This document shows positions 49,192-57,893 of a DNA stretch of 64,000 nucleotides, in pieces; positions within the stretch are counted from its first letter, which is position 1; every line of letters starts with the position of its first letter. The position numbers and the translations under genes are program-made. The notes under the pieces were generated by a model. That model was not told where the DNA came from. It was given only the letters and a program-made list of their open reading frames with translations, and searched no databases. Source of the DNA: a virus; IMG/VR virus record IMGVR_UViG_3300025930_000011, positions 1-64,000 of that record. One strand, 5' to 3'.

Positions 49192-51915
49192 ATGGCAGTA
49201 AAACACAAGTACTTGAATCTGTTCTTCGCTCTGGCCCCACTCGTGTGCTTTAGTCAGAATATGCCACCGAGCACCAAGCCAGACCCCGCCCACATCGGGC
49301 CTCTCGCGCCTGACCCGCACTTGAAGACAACTGCTCAGCATCCACAGCCCAAGCTTGCAGAGGTTTCCGAGGCTATGGGCGCGCGCACTTTCCACGTTTC
49401 CGTGATCGACCCTAAGATTCCGGGAATCTCAATAGACGAGCAGTACATCAGGAATGCGTCTGACCGGGCCGTGATTGCGCTGGTGGTCCGGTGTGAATAT
49501 ACAGACGGCACAACTGTACGCTTCCATGAAGACGGCCTGACCACACCATTCGAGGGGATTCCGGAACATGGCGGCAGTATGTATTCTCCCAACAGTGGGG
49601 GGCTTAAAGGGGGCGATTTGAAGTCGCTTTCGATCGAATGGCTCTTGTTCTCGGATGGCAGCTTCTATGGATCGCAGGAGGATGCAGAGGCGCTTGCGGT
49701 CAAAGCTCGCGTTAGAAAGCAGTTCTATGTCGATCTAATGAGGGCGCAGGATCGTGAGGCGTTTCTCGCGCCACTCGAAAAATGCGGGCAGGATGTTGAG
49801 TGCGCCAAGGCTTCGGGTCGACCGTACAACGAATGGAACGAGCTGAACAGGGTCATCCGCGGATACCGCAAGCATGACCGAATGTATCGGCAGAATGGCC
49901 GCTCAGAAGAGATCCTGAAGCGCTTCGCCTTGGCGCATAAATCCTATCCGCCGATTCGTCGCGTAACTCCGTTGCCTGTGACATCCGCCTCCGGTTCGGT
50001 AAAGCCTGAATCTCAAGCTGACGGGTGGGAGTTCTTCAGTCTGACCGCGACCTGTAATCAATTGGCGCCGCCGGCCATGAGCACGATCTCAGGCAACAAC
50101 GCCGGAACAATCATCGGCGCATACAATACTACAATCGATTCCCCGCATGGAAGATGCGGATATTCGACCTTTGACAATCCCGCCAGCAGACAGACCACGT
50201 TCGGTACGTTAATCATTGACCCGGGCGGCGATAAGCTGACCAGCGGGGTCTTTCGTGTTGAGGCAAAGGCATCCTGCTACAACGTTGACACCCTCAAGAC
50301 CAGGCCGATCAACCCGTTTTTCAGCCAAGGGACTCTCATTTCAGGCAGTGTTATTCAGTGGGCTCCGCGGTACTATGCTGAAACTGAAATCAATACGGAC
50401 TGGACGCCTTCGTGGGATGGAAGCACGCTGACTTTCTCGGTGGCCTTCGGGTGGGACGAAACCAAGTCTCCCTTAGCGCAGTTGGACCCGGGGCATACGG
50501 ACGTTTTTGTGCGCTACCGACCGCCGTTTGGCCTTTACCCTAACAACACCATCAGCGGATTGCCTGGTGCGGGAACTGGTCCCACAGGATTATACCTGAT
50601 TCCACTGTTGGGACCCAACACAACGGACGCCCTCATTCTGAATTCGTACGGTTACATGATTGCCAATTACGAGGCGGACTATCACTGCGCGACCGGAGAC
50701 TATGTTGCGGATGTCTCGCCGGCAGTGACAATCGATCCTCCACCCTACGCCGCGCGATTTGGTATTGTGGCATGGCCCAAAATCCATAACGGGCCTGTCG
50801 ATTTAAGAATTGATCACTACCAGGCGACAAACGAAGCGAACAACATCGGGGTATGTGATGCCGTCCATGAATTCTGCTGCTGCATGTCAACATTCGGGGA
50901 TCTCAATTACTGTCTCTGGTTAGGACTTCCCCCATCGGATTCCTGCTCGATCGTTGCTGCTGCTAGAAGCCATTTGCAGACTCTCGGGGTAAGCTACTCA
51001 CCTACGGGTGATTCCGGTGGGTTCGCTGGAGGAAACAGGGCACCTTCAAAGTTGGGAGTGGCGCGCCGCAGTTCTCAGATTTTCATGCTCGACTCGACGG
51101 GACTGAATCAGTATCAGGCGGGGGTTACCAAGATCGATACCTTTATTCCGCCCGGTGGAATCCAGGCCGGTGATGTTCCGGTATCGGGAGACTGGAACGG
51201 GAATGGCCAGACGAAAGTTGGCTTCTTCCGCAATGGAACGTGGTATCTCGACCAAAACGGTAACGGAATCTGGGATGGAGTGGCCGGCGGGGATCTACAG
51301 TACCAGTTTGGTGGCGGCATTGCTCCCTTTGGGCAGCCGAACACCTCGGGCTATGTCCCCGGAGATGTGCCAATTGTCGGTGACTGGCAGGGCGGCGGAA
51401 AAGATTGCGTCGGAGTGTTCCGTTACGGGTACTTCTGGATCATCGACAGCAACTGCGATGGCGCCTACCAGACCGGCGACAATGCCTTCTCCTTTGGTGG
51501 AATTCTCGGTGACACTCCGGTAATCGGAAAGTGGGGCGGATTCTCCAATTCACAGGTTGGCGTTGTCAGGTGCTATATCGATCCGACAACCAATGTTTGC
51601 TCGGGTGCTCCGTATTACTGGGTTCTCGATGCTGGAAGCCCGATGTCCGCTTGGCATGGAGTTGGTCAGGGTATTGGTTGCGGACTGAGCAATCCACTTT
51701 CCTGGTCACAGTGTGTTACGCCGGCGCCTTTCGCCTTCGGCGGCCTCAATGGCGACGTATATCTTTCTGGAGACTGGGTCGGTACGGGTGTGTCCTTCCC
51801 TGGCTTGTACCGCAATGGTCAATGGGTGCTCGATCTCGACGGCACGCAGCAGCATCTTCAAACCTACAACTTCGGCGGTCTTTCCGGCGACGTTCCCTTA
51901 GTCGGCAAGTGGTAG
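49192..51915 (+). CDS. Large secreted protein with C-terminal FG-GAP/VCBS-like repeats
   Basis: 907 aa. MAVKHKYLNLFFALAPLVCFSQ is a Sec-type signal. Residues 30-280 are unrecognised with paired cysteines. Residues 290-600 form a beta-rich domain with many Cys (HEFCCCMSTFGDLNYC). Residues 610-907 contain about four repeats of GDVPVSGDWNGNGQTKVGFFRNGTWYLDQNGNG then FGG, a propeller-type repeat of secreted bacterial proteins. This is most likely lysogenic cargo or a host-surface-binding protein; no phage structural homologue is recognised. Confidence 0.7.
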   Translation: MAVKHKYLNLFFALAPLVCFSQNMPPSTKPDPAHIGPLAPDPHLKTTAQHPQPKLAEVSEAMGARTFHVSVIDPKIPGISIDEQYIRNASDRAVIALVVRCEYTDGTTVRFHEDGLTTPFEGIPEHGGSMYSPNSGGLKGGDLKSLSIEWLLFSDGSFYGSQEDAEALAVKARVRKQFYVDLMRAQDREAFLAPLEKCGQDVECAKASGRPYNEWNELNRVIRGYRKHDRMYRQNGRSEEILKRFALAHKSYPPIRRVTPLPVTSASGSVKPESQADGWEFFSLTATCNQLAPPAMSTISGNNAGTIIGAYNTTIDSPHGRCGYSTFDNPASRQTTFGTLIIDPGGDKLTSGVFRVEAKASCYNVDTLKTRPINPFFSQGTLISGSVIQWAPRYYAETEINTDWTPSWDGSTLTFSVAFGWDETKSPLAQLDPGHTDVFVRYRPPFGLYPNNTISGLPGAGTGPTGLYLIPLLGPNTTDALILNSYGYMIANYEADYHCATGDYVADVSPAVTIDPPPYAARFGIVAWPKIHNGPVDLRIDHYQATNEANNIGVCDAVHEFCCCMSTFGDLNYCLWLGLPPSDSCSIVAAARSHLQTLGVSYSPTGDSGGFAGGNRAPSKLGVARRSSQIFMLDSTGLNQYQAGVTKIDTFIPPGGIQAGDVPVSGDWNGNGQTKVGFFRNGTWYLDQNGNGIWDGVAGGDLQYQFGGGIAPFGQPNTSGYVPGDVPIVGDWQGGGKDCVGVFRYGYFWIIDSNCDGAYQTGDNAFSFGGILGDTPVIGKWGGFSNSQVGVVRCYIDPTTNVCSGAPYYWVLDAGSPMSAWHGVGQGIGCGLSNPLSWSQCVTPAPFAFGGLNGDVYLSGDWVGTGVSFPGLYRNGQWVLDLDGTQQHLQTYNFGGLSGDVPLVGKW

Positions 51916-51950
51916 TTTTCCCCTCCTCGTAAGCAAAAGGCTTTCCTCTC

Positions 51951-52352
51951 ATGGAAGGCGTCACCTCAAACACTACCTCCAGACGTCTGACGCGCCGCGA
52001 AATCTCGTTGATCCAAGGGGTGATCGACGGGAAGAGCAATAAGGCGATTGCGGCGGACCTTGGGCTCAGTTGCAACTCCATCAAGGTTTACTTCTCCCGG
52101 ATTTTCGACAAGCTCAGCGTGGGTAATCGGTCGCAGCTCGCCAACTGGGGCCGCGCGTATGGGGCGGCGAAAGGGCTCGTCGACCGCAGGTATAAAGAAT
52201 TGCATCCGGATGCCGAATTAGCAAAGCGGCCCATCTTCGAGGGTCTGGACCTCGTGGAGTTCGAGGTGTTTCGCGCGATGGCCCTCCAGATTGTTCTGAC
52301 TCCCCAGCAGGTGGAGGAGATCATCTTCATCCTGGACAAGAAAAGAACTTAG
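51951..52352 (+). CDS. LuxR/GerE-type HTH regulator
   Basis: 133 aa. Residues 12-70 (RLTRREISLIQGVIDGKSNKAIAADLGLSCNSIKVYFSRIFDKLSVGNRSQLANW) are a complete GerE-type HTH. No receiver or sensor domain precedes it; the C-terminal 60 residues are a helical unit (FEVFRAMALQIVLTPQQVEEIIFIL). A stand-alone DNA-binding regulator beside two large secreted proteins may control them or a phage promoter. Target unknown. Confidence 0.8.
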   Translation: MEGVTSNTTSRRLTRREISLIQGVIDGKSNKAIAADLGLSCNSIKVYFSRIFDKLSVGNRSQLANWGRAYGAAKGLVDRRYKELHPDAELAKRPIFEGLDLVEFEVFRAMALQIVLTPQQVEEIIFILDKKRT

Positions 52353-52390
52353 AGTTTCGTTTTAAAGGAGGTGGAGATATTTTCGAAAGC

Positions 52391-52909
52391 GTGAGATTTG
52401 AAGTTCACCACTACCACCACTTTCCCGATGCAGTCCCGCACGATTCGCGGCTGGATCAATTACTAACCCTCGTAACCCAACTCAAAGGAGATACAACAAA
52501 ACTTATGGCAAATGACCAAATCCTCATCGATGCCTTGAAAAAGGTCGACGCTACAACTACGCAGCTTGGAACCAATCTCCAGGCCATCGCAACCACCACG
52601 GGCAATATTTCCACCGCTCAGGACAAAATCACGGCCACCGTTACTACCATCAGAACCGAGGTCGACTCCCTGGTGTCGGCGCTGCAGAACGCCGGCGTGA
52701 GCCAAGCCATTGTCGATCAAGCCGTAGCACTTAGCGGCAAGCTTGATGCCGTGGCCGCCACTTCGGGCAACGTCGCCTCGGCTTCCAGTTCGATCGCGGA
52801 TGCCTCCCAGGCGCTAGTGCCGGTGCTCGAAGGGATTGCGGCGAAGGGTGCCGTGGACGTGATCCCTGTTCCCCCGCCGCCGCCTCCGCCGCCGCCTCCG
52901 GGGCTGTAA
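52391..52909 (+). CDS. Helical protein with polyproline end
   Basis: 172 aa from GTG 52391; ATG 52505 is an alternative with AAAGGAG 14 nt upstream. The N-terminus is His-rich (VHHYHHFPDAVPHDSRLDQLL), and residues 40-155 are a repetitive Thr/Ala/Ser helical region like phage coiled-coil structural proteins. It ends in ten consecutive prolines and GL. Similar small proteins occur next to phage fibre-like genes; function unknown. Confidence 0.55.
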   Translation: MRFEVHHYHHFPDAVPHDSRLDQLLTLVTQLKGDTTKLMANDQILIDALKKVDATTTQLGTNLQAIATTTGNISTAQDKITATVTTIRTEVDSLVSALQNAGVSQAIVDQAVALSGKLDAVAATSGNVASASSSIADASQALVPVLEGIAAKGAVDVIPVPPPPPPPPPPGL

Positions 52910-52913
52910 TCAT

Positions 52914-55900
52914 ATGGGGCTGAGACTCAAAAAGGGCGCTTCGCTTCAGTGGGGCGCCCTTGCCCTTTTACTATCGATCGCAGCCGCGCAAACACCCGTC
53001 ACCAAGAAGCCATACATCTATTGGTGGGCTCCTGGTGATGCGGCCTATACCTGGAAGCCGCTCGTGGTCGACCCGCCGCTTACTGTCACAGTGGATGCGA
53101 CGGGGCAATTCCATCTTGGAATCACCACTGCGCCTCCCGCCGCCGCTGCCACTCGGACGGTTTGCGCTTCCGGCTGTGGCTATACCACCATCCAAACTGC
53201 GTTCAATTCCGCCAGTCCTGGCGACACCATCCAGGTAACCTCTGGCTACACCGCAGCGGGGCCACTTACAATACCAGGCGGATCGCACGGACTGACGATC
53301 AAGTCATCGCTGATCGATACCTACCCACGGAATACGAGAATCAAGCGCAACTCTGCGTATACGGCGAAGGTCGACCAGGTGACTATTGGCGATTCTCGAG
53401 CGTTCGGCCTGCTGCCCTCGGCCTCCTCGATCATCACAACTCAATCCCCACATGGGTTCAATGTTGGCGATCCCGTAGTTGTGGGCGCGGAGCGCTTCTC
53501 TGCCTACTACTGCGGAACTCTTTTCCAGCCTCCATACGATACGCTGTACGGCGGTGCTGCTGGATCAGACAAGCTCACCTGCGCCGCATCGCGCGTAGGG
53601 TTTATCAACATCCGAACAGACACAGGGCTATCGAATGGAAAGACGGTCTACTTCACTGGCCGCACCCTTCCTCCTCCGCTTGTTTCCGGCAAGCCCTACT
53701 ACATCGTGAACTTCGCGATTGGGAATTCCTGGCCGCTCAATGCAGACCAGTTTCAGGTGTCGCTCTCCCCCGGTGGAAGCCCCGTTTTGCTGGGGCCGAA
53801 TTGGCAGAACACCTCGATCTCGGGAGTGCCCTTTGACCCCACAGGCCAGGACTTCAACATCGTCGTACCGCCACTCCCTGCGATGGACCAGCAGACGATG
53901 TACATAGTGGGCACTCCAACTCCTAGCCAGTTGCAGCTATCCACCACACTGGGAGGGCAGCCTGTCAATTTCGCGCAAGCCGCAAAGGGCTATAACGGCT
54001 CCGGATTCTCGCTCGGTTTCTACGTCACACGCAACTTTCCGGTGTGGGATATCACCTTCGATGGAATCGAGTTTTCGCCCCCCACGGACAACCAGGTCTA
54101 CTACGTCTTCTACATTCAGAATTCAATCAACTCGGATGCGGGAGAGTCTCACGACATTCGCATTCTACGCTGCTGGGGCCATGGCCACGATGACCAGGAA
54201 GACTTCCCTTTCTCGATCTTTTACCTTACGGGCCGGGATATGGAGGTGGGCTGGAGCATCGCAGAGGGAACCTACGCGACGTACGCCGACACGACCAATA
54301 TTGGCATTGTGTCCACCGGCAACGTGTGGATTCATGACAATGAGCTGGTCGCAGCCACGGAGGGTATCTTTTCCGGCGGAAACTATCCTTGGTTCGCCAA
54401 CGTGAAAAACACGACGGGAATTCGGGTAGAGCGGAACTTCATCTGGAAGCGCCTGAAGGATTTTCATGGCCTCTGGCCCTATCTCATCGACGCCAACCAT
54501 TTCAGTTTGCAGGTGCTCGAGTCTGGGGGGTCCGATTGTGCAGCTAATGCATCTTCTCCAAACCTTGGATTGCAATGCTACTGGTGGGAGACTGACGAAT
54601 CGAGTCCGGATTACACACCAGCGAATCCGAAGATCAGCAGGCATATTTGGGATAAGACCCCGGCCGATTCCATGTTCGCGGTGACAGGCGGAAGCGCGGC
54701 GTGGTGTCCGCAATACCTTTCAGGGCAAGGGCTCGGTCAATGGGGTTGCGGGTTCATTTACTCGCTCAATGGCCAGATCCACATGGACTATTCATTTACC
54801 GGTTCTGTCACGTGTCCATCCGGCGTCGTCTGCACCTATGTGTCCCAGCCATTCTTTCCTGCCGCTTCGTCCCGGCTTGGCATGGCCATGATGAACTTCG
54901 GAGGCTTTCAATCCGATTTCTATATGCAAAACCGGCATGTCTATCAGAAGACTGAAATCGAGAGCAAGTATGCCGATAAGTGGTGCATTTCCGGCAACGT
55001 CTTCCAGCACCAGAGTAACTGTGATGGCGGGACAAGTTGCCAATCCGAGGCGATTCACTGGACGCTTGGAGGAAACGGCAGCGGCAACGGCGAACCGATC
55101 AATTCCGCTGTTTCGACCAGCGATTCGATCGCGACCAATAATATCTTTCGTGGCCTGGCATCGGGAGTCGGTGGAACAGGTGAAACCTACGGGATAAACA
55201 TTGGGGCCCGGGGTGCCACTTACGAGTGGCAGGGATTCGGCAAGAGCGTGAACAATCGCATCGTAAACAACCTGTTCTACGACATCGGCTCGAGTGAATA
55301 CACCCGGTTTTCGAACGATGGATATCTGAACTCGCAAACGAATGCCGGTTACAAGAGCACGCAGCAGCCCACGATCGGCGGATGGGTCGTCAGTCACAAC
55401 ACTGCGGTGGACGTCCGCAGGTTTGTTGTCCCGAACAATCTTTCGGGTGGCGTGTTTGAGTCCAATGTCGTCGTTCCATACAGGTTCGGCGGCGAGAATC
55501 CGGCATCGGGAACTTTACTGCCCTGCCCTGGTCCGAACTGCCCGTACACTCACGTGGCCGCATCGACCCACATAGGAGTGCAGGATGATATCGGGAATGG
55601 ATGGGCGCCGAGTTTTGGCGGGGGGTTCGTGCAGGCTCTGCAACAAGGTCTGATCGATTCCACAACCACGCTGCGCAACAACATTCTGATGAACCGGCCG
55701 GGAATCGTCTATACGACAACGGTGCCGACTAACTATCCCAACGGCACATATCTTGTGCAGGAGTCCGACAGGATGCCGGGCGGTCTCGTCCCTGATCCTT
55801 CGATCTTATTCCAGGTCTGGCACGAACGCGACAACGCACAGCCCCCAACCGGCCTCAATTACCGGAACAGCAACTTTCGCTTGGCGCCGGGTATGGCTGC

Positions 55901-56294
55901 CACTTATCCATCCGCTGATGCGCGGGTCATCGGCGCGGATATTGATGAGATCGAGGCGATCACCGGACCGGCCGGCTTCGATGTGGAGCAGGGCCGCGCG
56001 AAGTTTAGCGACCGATCGGCCCGCCAGATTTCCGCCGGGTCGACCACCGCGGTGATTTCCTATGTCCCCGATGGTCAAACTTGCGCAATTCAGCTTTGGC
56101 CGAACAGCTCATACAGCGGAGCACCCGCGGCGAGTCTAACGGATAGCGGCGCTCCGATTATCAATGGCAGGATATCGGTTACAGTGGCGGGACTTTCCCC
56201 GGGGACCTACTACCAGGGAAAGCGGATTTGTGGAGTACAGGGGAGCTTGACCGCGGGGTACGACATCCTCTCATTCACGACATCGCTGAACTAG
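52914..56294 (+). CDS. Large secreted right-handed beta-helix protein
   Basis: 1126 aa. A Sec-type signal (LKKGASLQWGALALLLSIAAAQ) is followed by a short domain with WWAPGDAAYTW. Residues 75-120 (TRTVCASGCGYTTIQTAFNSASPGDTIQVTSG) are the classical pectate-lyase-like opening. A long parallel beta-helix follows to about 960 (RILRCWGHGHDD, VWIHDNELVAATEGIFSGGN, IATNNIFRGLAS, NRIVNNLFYDIG). A fibronectin-like C-terminus (SAGSTTAVISYVPDGQTCAIQLW...) closes it. Probable polysaccharide-binding or -degrading protein; secretion suggests cargo. Confidence 0.75.
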   Translation: MGLRLKKGASLQWGALALLLSIAAAQTPVTKKPYIYWWAPGDAAYTWKPLVVDPPLTVTVDATGQFHLGITTAPPAAAATRTVCASGCGYTTIQTAFNSASPGDTIQVTSGYTAAGPLTIPGGSHGLTIKSSLIDTYPRNTRIKRNSAYTAKVDQVTIGDSRAFGLLPSASSIITTQSPHGFNVGDPVVVGAERFSAYYCGTLFQPPYDTLYGGAAGSDKLTCAASRVGFINIRTDTGLSNGKTVYFTGRTLPPPLVSGKPYYIVNFAIGNSWPLNADQFQVSLSPGGSPVLLGPNWQNTSISGVPFDPTGQDFNIVVPPLPAMDQQTMYIVGTPTPSQLQLSTTLGGQPVNFAQAAKGYNGSGFSLGFYVTRNFPVWDITFDGIEFSPPTDNQVYYVFYIQNSINSDAGESHDIRILRCWGHGHDDQEDFPFSIFYLTGRDMEVGWSIAEGTYATYADTTNIGIVSTGNVWIHDNELVAATEGIFSGGNYPWFANVKNTTGIRVERNFIWKRLKDFHGLWPYLIDANHFSLQVLESGGSDCAANASSPNLGLQCYWWETDESSPDYTPANPKISRHIWDKTPADSMFAVTGGSAAWCPQYLSGQGLGQWGCGFIYSLNGQIHMDYSFTGSVTCPSGVVCTYVSQPFFPAASSRLGMAMMNFGGFQSDFYMQNRHVYQKTEIESKYADKWCISGNVFQHQSNCDGGTSCQSEAIHWTLGGNGSGNGEPINSAVSTSDSIATNNIFRGLASGVGGTGETYGINIGARGATYEWQGFGKSVNNRIVNNLFYDIGSSEYTRFSNDGYLNSQTNAGYKSTQQPTIGGWVVSHNTAVDVRRFVVPNNLSGGVFESNVVVPYRFGGENPASGTLLPCPGPNCPYTHVAASTHIGVQDDIGNGWAPSFGGGFVQALQQGLIDSTTTLRNNILMNRPGIVYTTTVPTNYPNGTYLVQESDRMPGGLVPDPSILFQVWHERDNAQPPTGLNYRNSNFRLAPGMAATYPSADARVIGADIDEIEAITGPAGFDVEQGRAKFSDRSARQISAGSTTAVISYVPDGQTCAIQLWPNSSYSGAPAASLTDSGAPIINGRISVTVAGLSPGTYYQGKRICGVQGSLTAGYDILSFTTSLN

Positions 56295-56336
56295 AAGACC
56301 GGAAAGCAAAGGGGCGGCTGAGAGTATTTCTTTCTC

Positions 56337-56361
56337 GGTAGTGTCCTAAGGTTGTGTTGGT
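56337..56361 (+). repeat. Left inverted repeat
   Basis: Contains GTGTCCTAAGGTTGTGTTGG (56341-56360). Pairs with 57185-57209; 24 of 25 positions agree. It lies 42 bp after the beta-helix gene stop. Confidence 0.9.
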
Positions 56362-56362
56362 C

Positions 56363-56719
56363 TTAGATTGTAGGACGGTTAACAATAAAATCGATTAGGA
56401 TCGTGACATCGTATCCGTGGACCTGCGTGAGGATCTCCGGTCCGCCGACTTGGGCTTGAAAAATAACGGGTTGTTCGAGTTTTTGGCGCAGCTCCGGTCC
56501 GACGAAATTCGAGATTACTTTGCCGGATATAAAGCGGGGAAGACGGCTCCCGATATTGCCAAGGCCGAGCGCTGCACCCATGTCGCGTTGGCTGATGACA
56601 GCGGTCCTGGCTTCGTCGTTTAGAACGTAACAATCGTATTCGCGACCTTGAAGATAAGCAGTTTGACAAGCTCTACGAGGACCACAAGGAGACCTGGGGG
56701 CCGCTGGCAAAGACAGCAC
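56363..56719 (-). pseudogene. Fragment of a P63C-domain gene
   Basis: The minus frame reads EYDCYVLNDEARTAVISQRDMGAALGL, then RLPRFISGKVISNFVGPELRQKLEQPVIFQ and HGYDVTILIDFIV. That is the first half of the P63C domain (C.VLeDG.RV.......ALG...LP.FL....L..FI..EL....PI.F...G....GY.A..L). It stops at the left inverted repeat, so the second half is missing. The residues before GREYDCY (bases above about 56643) are not family-like. It is a truncated remnant; P63C function is poorly known. Confidence 0.6.
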
Positions 56720-56919
56720 ACCATTATGCGAAGGAAAACATCACCGGGGGAAACGAGCCACGCCCTGACGACATTGCCAAAGTGCTACATCCGATGCTTG
56801 AGGTGCACGCGACCCTACGTGCGCACCAAGAGGATAACAAAGCGCGCGCAGGGCGCTACGTGGACTGGTTCGCAGAGTATATTATAGACAGAGCACTTTT
56901 GAATGGAGGGCGCTCATGA
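56599..56919 (+). pseudogene. 5'-truncated gene fragment, helical protein
   Basis: The frame is open from 56599 to TGA 56917-56919 but has no ATG, GTG or TTG before codon ~60. From about 56640 it looks coding: IRDLEDKQFDKLYEDHKETWGPLAKTAHHYAKENI and RPDDIAKVLHPMLEVHATLRAH, ending RALLNGGRS. The stop overlaps the ATG of the next small gene (ATGA), as in real operons. The 5' part was probably lost at the junction with the P63C fragment. Family not recognised. Confidence 0.5.
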
Positions 56920-57074
56920 GTAAGGAACAAAAGATTCAGGCGAACATTGAACCCGCTAGAGCGTACGTAGATCGGCAACTTCAGACCATGAGGCAGCAAG
57001 GGGCCGTTTCGGATCTCACCCGTGAGCAATACGACGCACTGGTTAGAAAAGTAGCCCTCGCAACGAGCAAGTAG
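56916..57074 (+). CDS. 52-aa helical protein
   Basis: MSKEQKIQANIEPARAYVDRQLQTMRQQG... ends LVRKVALATSK. It starts in an ATGA overlap with the truncated gene before it and GGAGGG lies 6 nt upstream. A terminator follows 25 bp after the stop. Two charged helices, no recognised family. It is the only intact gene inside the inverted-repeat segment. Confidence 0.6.
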   Translation: MSKEQKIQANIEPARAYVDRQLQTMRQQGAVSDLTREQYDALVRKVALATSK

Positions 57075-57098
57075 CGAGGGCAAGAGAGCAGTCTTGAG

Positions 57099-57133
57099 AA
57101 GGGGCCCATCGGACTCACCGAACGGCCCCTTTT
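57099..57133. terminator. Bidirectional rho-independent terminator
   Basis: AAGGGGCC (57099-57106) pairs with GGCCCCTT (57124-57131), with an inner TCGG/CCGA pair around ACTCA. T-runs lie on the right on both strands (CCCCTTTT on plus; the minus strand reads AAGGGGCC... then CTTCTC, weaker). It separates the rightward block from the leftward genes at 57234-58892. Confidence 0.8.
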
Positions 57134-57184
57134 GCATTCTCCGCCACCGCAACCGTGCCTCACCAAACCCCCTCTGCATAAACA

Positions 57185-57209
57185 ACCAACACAACCTTAG
57201 GACACCACC
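57185..57209 (-). repeat. Right inverted repeat
   Basis: Plus strand reads ACCAACACAACC...GGACACCACC, the reverse complement of the left copy with one mismatch. The minus-strand gene at 57234 ends 25 bp further on. Confidence 0.9.
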
Positions 57210-57233
57210 TCTTCCTCGCCGCCCTTGTCCCAT

Positions 57234-57785
57234 TTATGCCGCCCTCTCGTGGTGGTGAAACTGCTGCTGCTGGTGAGGGTCTTTTGAAGCTTGAATGTAA
57301 AGGGTTGCGGCGAGGGCTCGGACATCTTGAGGGCCGAACTCTACCGGGATACCTTTCGATCGCGCGTAGGCTTCGGCATGCTTTACGGCGTCAATGGCGG
57401 CAATTAGGGCATCGCCCATCAGGAGAGAGGGTACTACCGGGGCTGAGGCTGGTGTGGCCGAGATGCTGGTGCGGTGTACCGGGATCGGGGCCGGAGTTCC
57501 GCGCGGAGGCGGTGAGGGCTTTGCAGACGTCTGCACTTCGAAGTATTCGGCACCCTGGGGCGTTTTCCGCTTGCAGAGGGTGAAGAACTCCCGGGGCTGA
57601 ATCTGCAACTGGCTGATCGCTTCGAAGGCGGGTGGAGTCAGGAAGGCTTTGTCGAGGCTTCCATCCTGGTACATGATCGAGTACATGTAGGTGGGTTCCT
57701 GTCTTCCGGGATGGTGGTAGGGTTTCGGATCGAGGCGGGTGAGTGCGATCGATACGGGTTCGTTGAGCTTGAGTGAGAGTGCCAT
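57234..57785 (-). CDS. Early phage protein, possibly nucleic-acid binding
   Basis: 183 aa. An OB-like N-terminal half (SIALTRLDPKPYHHPGRQEPTYMYSIMYQDGSLDKAFLTPPAFEAI) with LCKRKTPQGAEYFEV is followed by a Pro-rich linker and a helical end, ALIAAIDAVKHAEAYARSKGIPVEFGPQDVRALAATLYIQAS. That end (AE.YA...G..v.F...DvRA.A.TL.I) is a recurrent phage motif in early accessory proteins. A DNA-binding accessory role is plausible but not proven. Confidence 0.55.
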   Translation of the reverse strand: MALSLKLNEPVSIALTRLDPKPYHHPGRQEPTYMYSIMYQDGSLDKAFLTPPAFEAISQLQIQPREFFTLCKRKTPQGAEYFEVQTSAKPSPPPRGTPAPIPVHRTSISATPASAPVVPSLLMGDALIAAIDAVKHAEAYARSKGIPVEFGPQDVRALAATLYIQASKDPHQQQQFHHHERAA

Positions 57786-57850
57786 GTTGTTTGGTTTACG
57801 GTTTTCCTTTCTGTTTTGGGTGTGAGCTTCGCACCGAGCCTCGGCTCAGG

Positions 57851-57875
57851 TCTGGCTCCCTTTGGTCGGTCGGGA
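57851..57875 (-). repeat. Dispersed 25-bp repeat, copy 4
   Basis: Plus strand TCTGGCTCCC...TCGGTCGGGA with no mismatch to the consensus. It lies between two leftward genes, 19 bp after the stop of the gene at 57894. Confidence 0.88.
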
Positions 57876-57893
57876 TGTTTCACGCTCTGCGTT

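Larger units (their letters stand above)
56337..57209. mobile_element. Element-like segment with 25-bp inverted repeat ends
   Basis: GGTAGTGTCCTAAGG... at 56337-56361 is repeated in inverted form at 57185-57209 with one mismatch (21 bp perfect core). The enclosed 823 bp hold two gene fragments in opposite orientation, one small intact gene and a terminator. No transposase and no clear target-site duplication are seen, so this is a remnant or non-autonomous element at best. Confidence 0.5.

Noticed and set aside
56417-56623. 68-codon rightward frame with a possible HTH-like segment
   Set aside because: The opposite strand matches the P63C domain over the same bases, which explains the apparent coding character better.
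56590-56640. Programmed frameshift joining 56417-56623 to 56599-56919
   Set aside because: No slippery sequence is visible, and the upstream frame is better explained as the shadow of the P63C fragment.
56337-57209. Complete insertion sequence
   Set aside because: Ends are inverted repeats but no transposase motif and no target-site duplication are visible.
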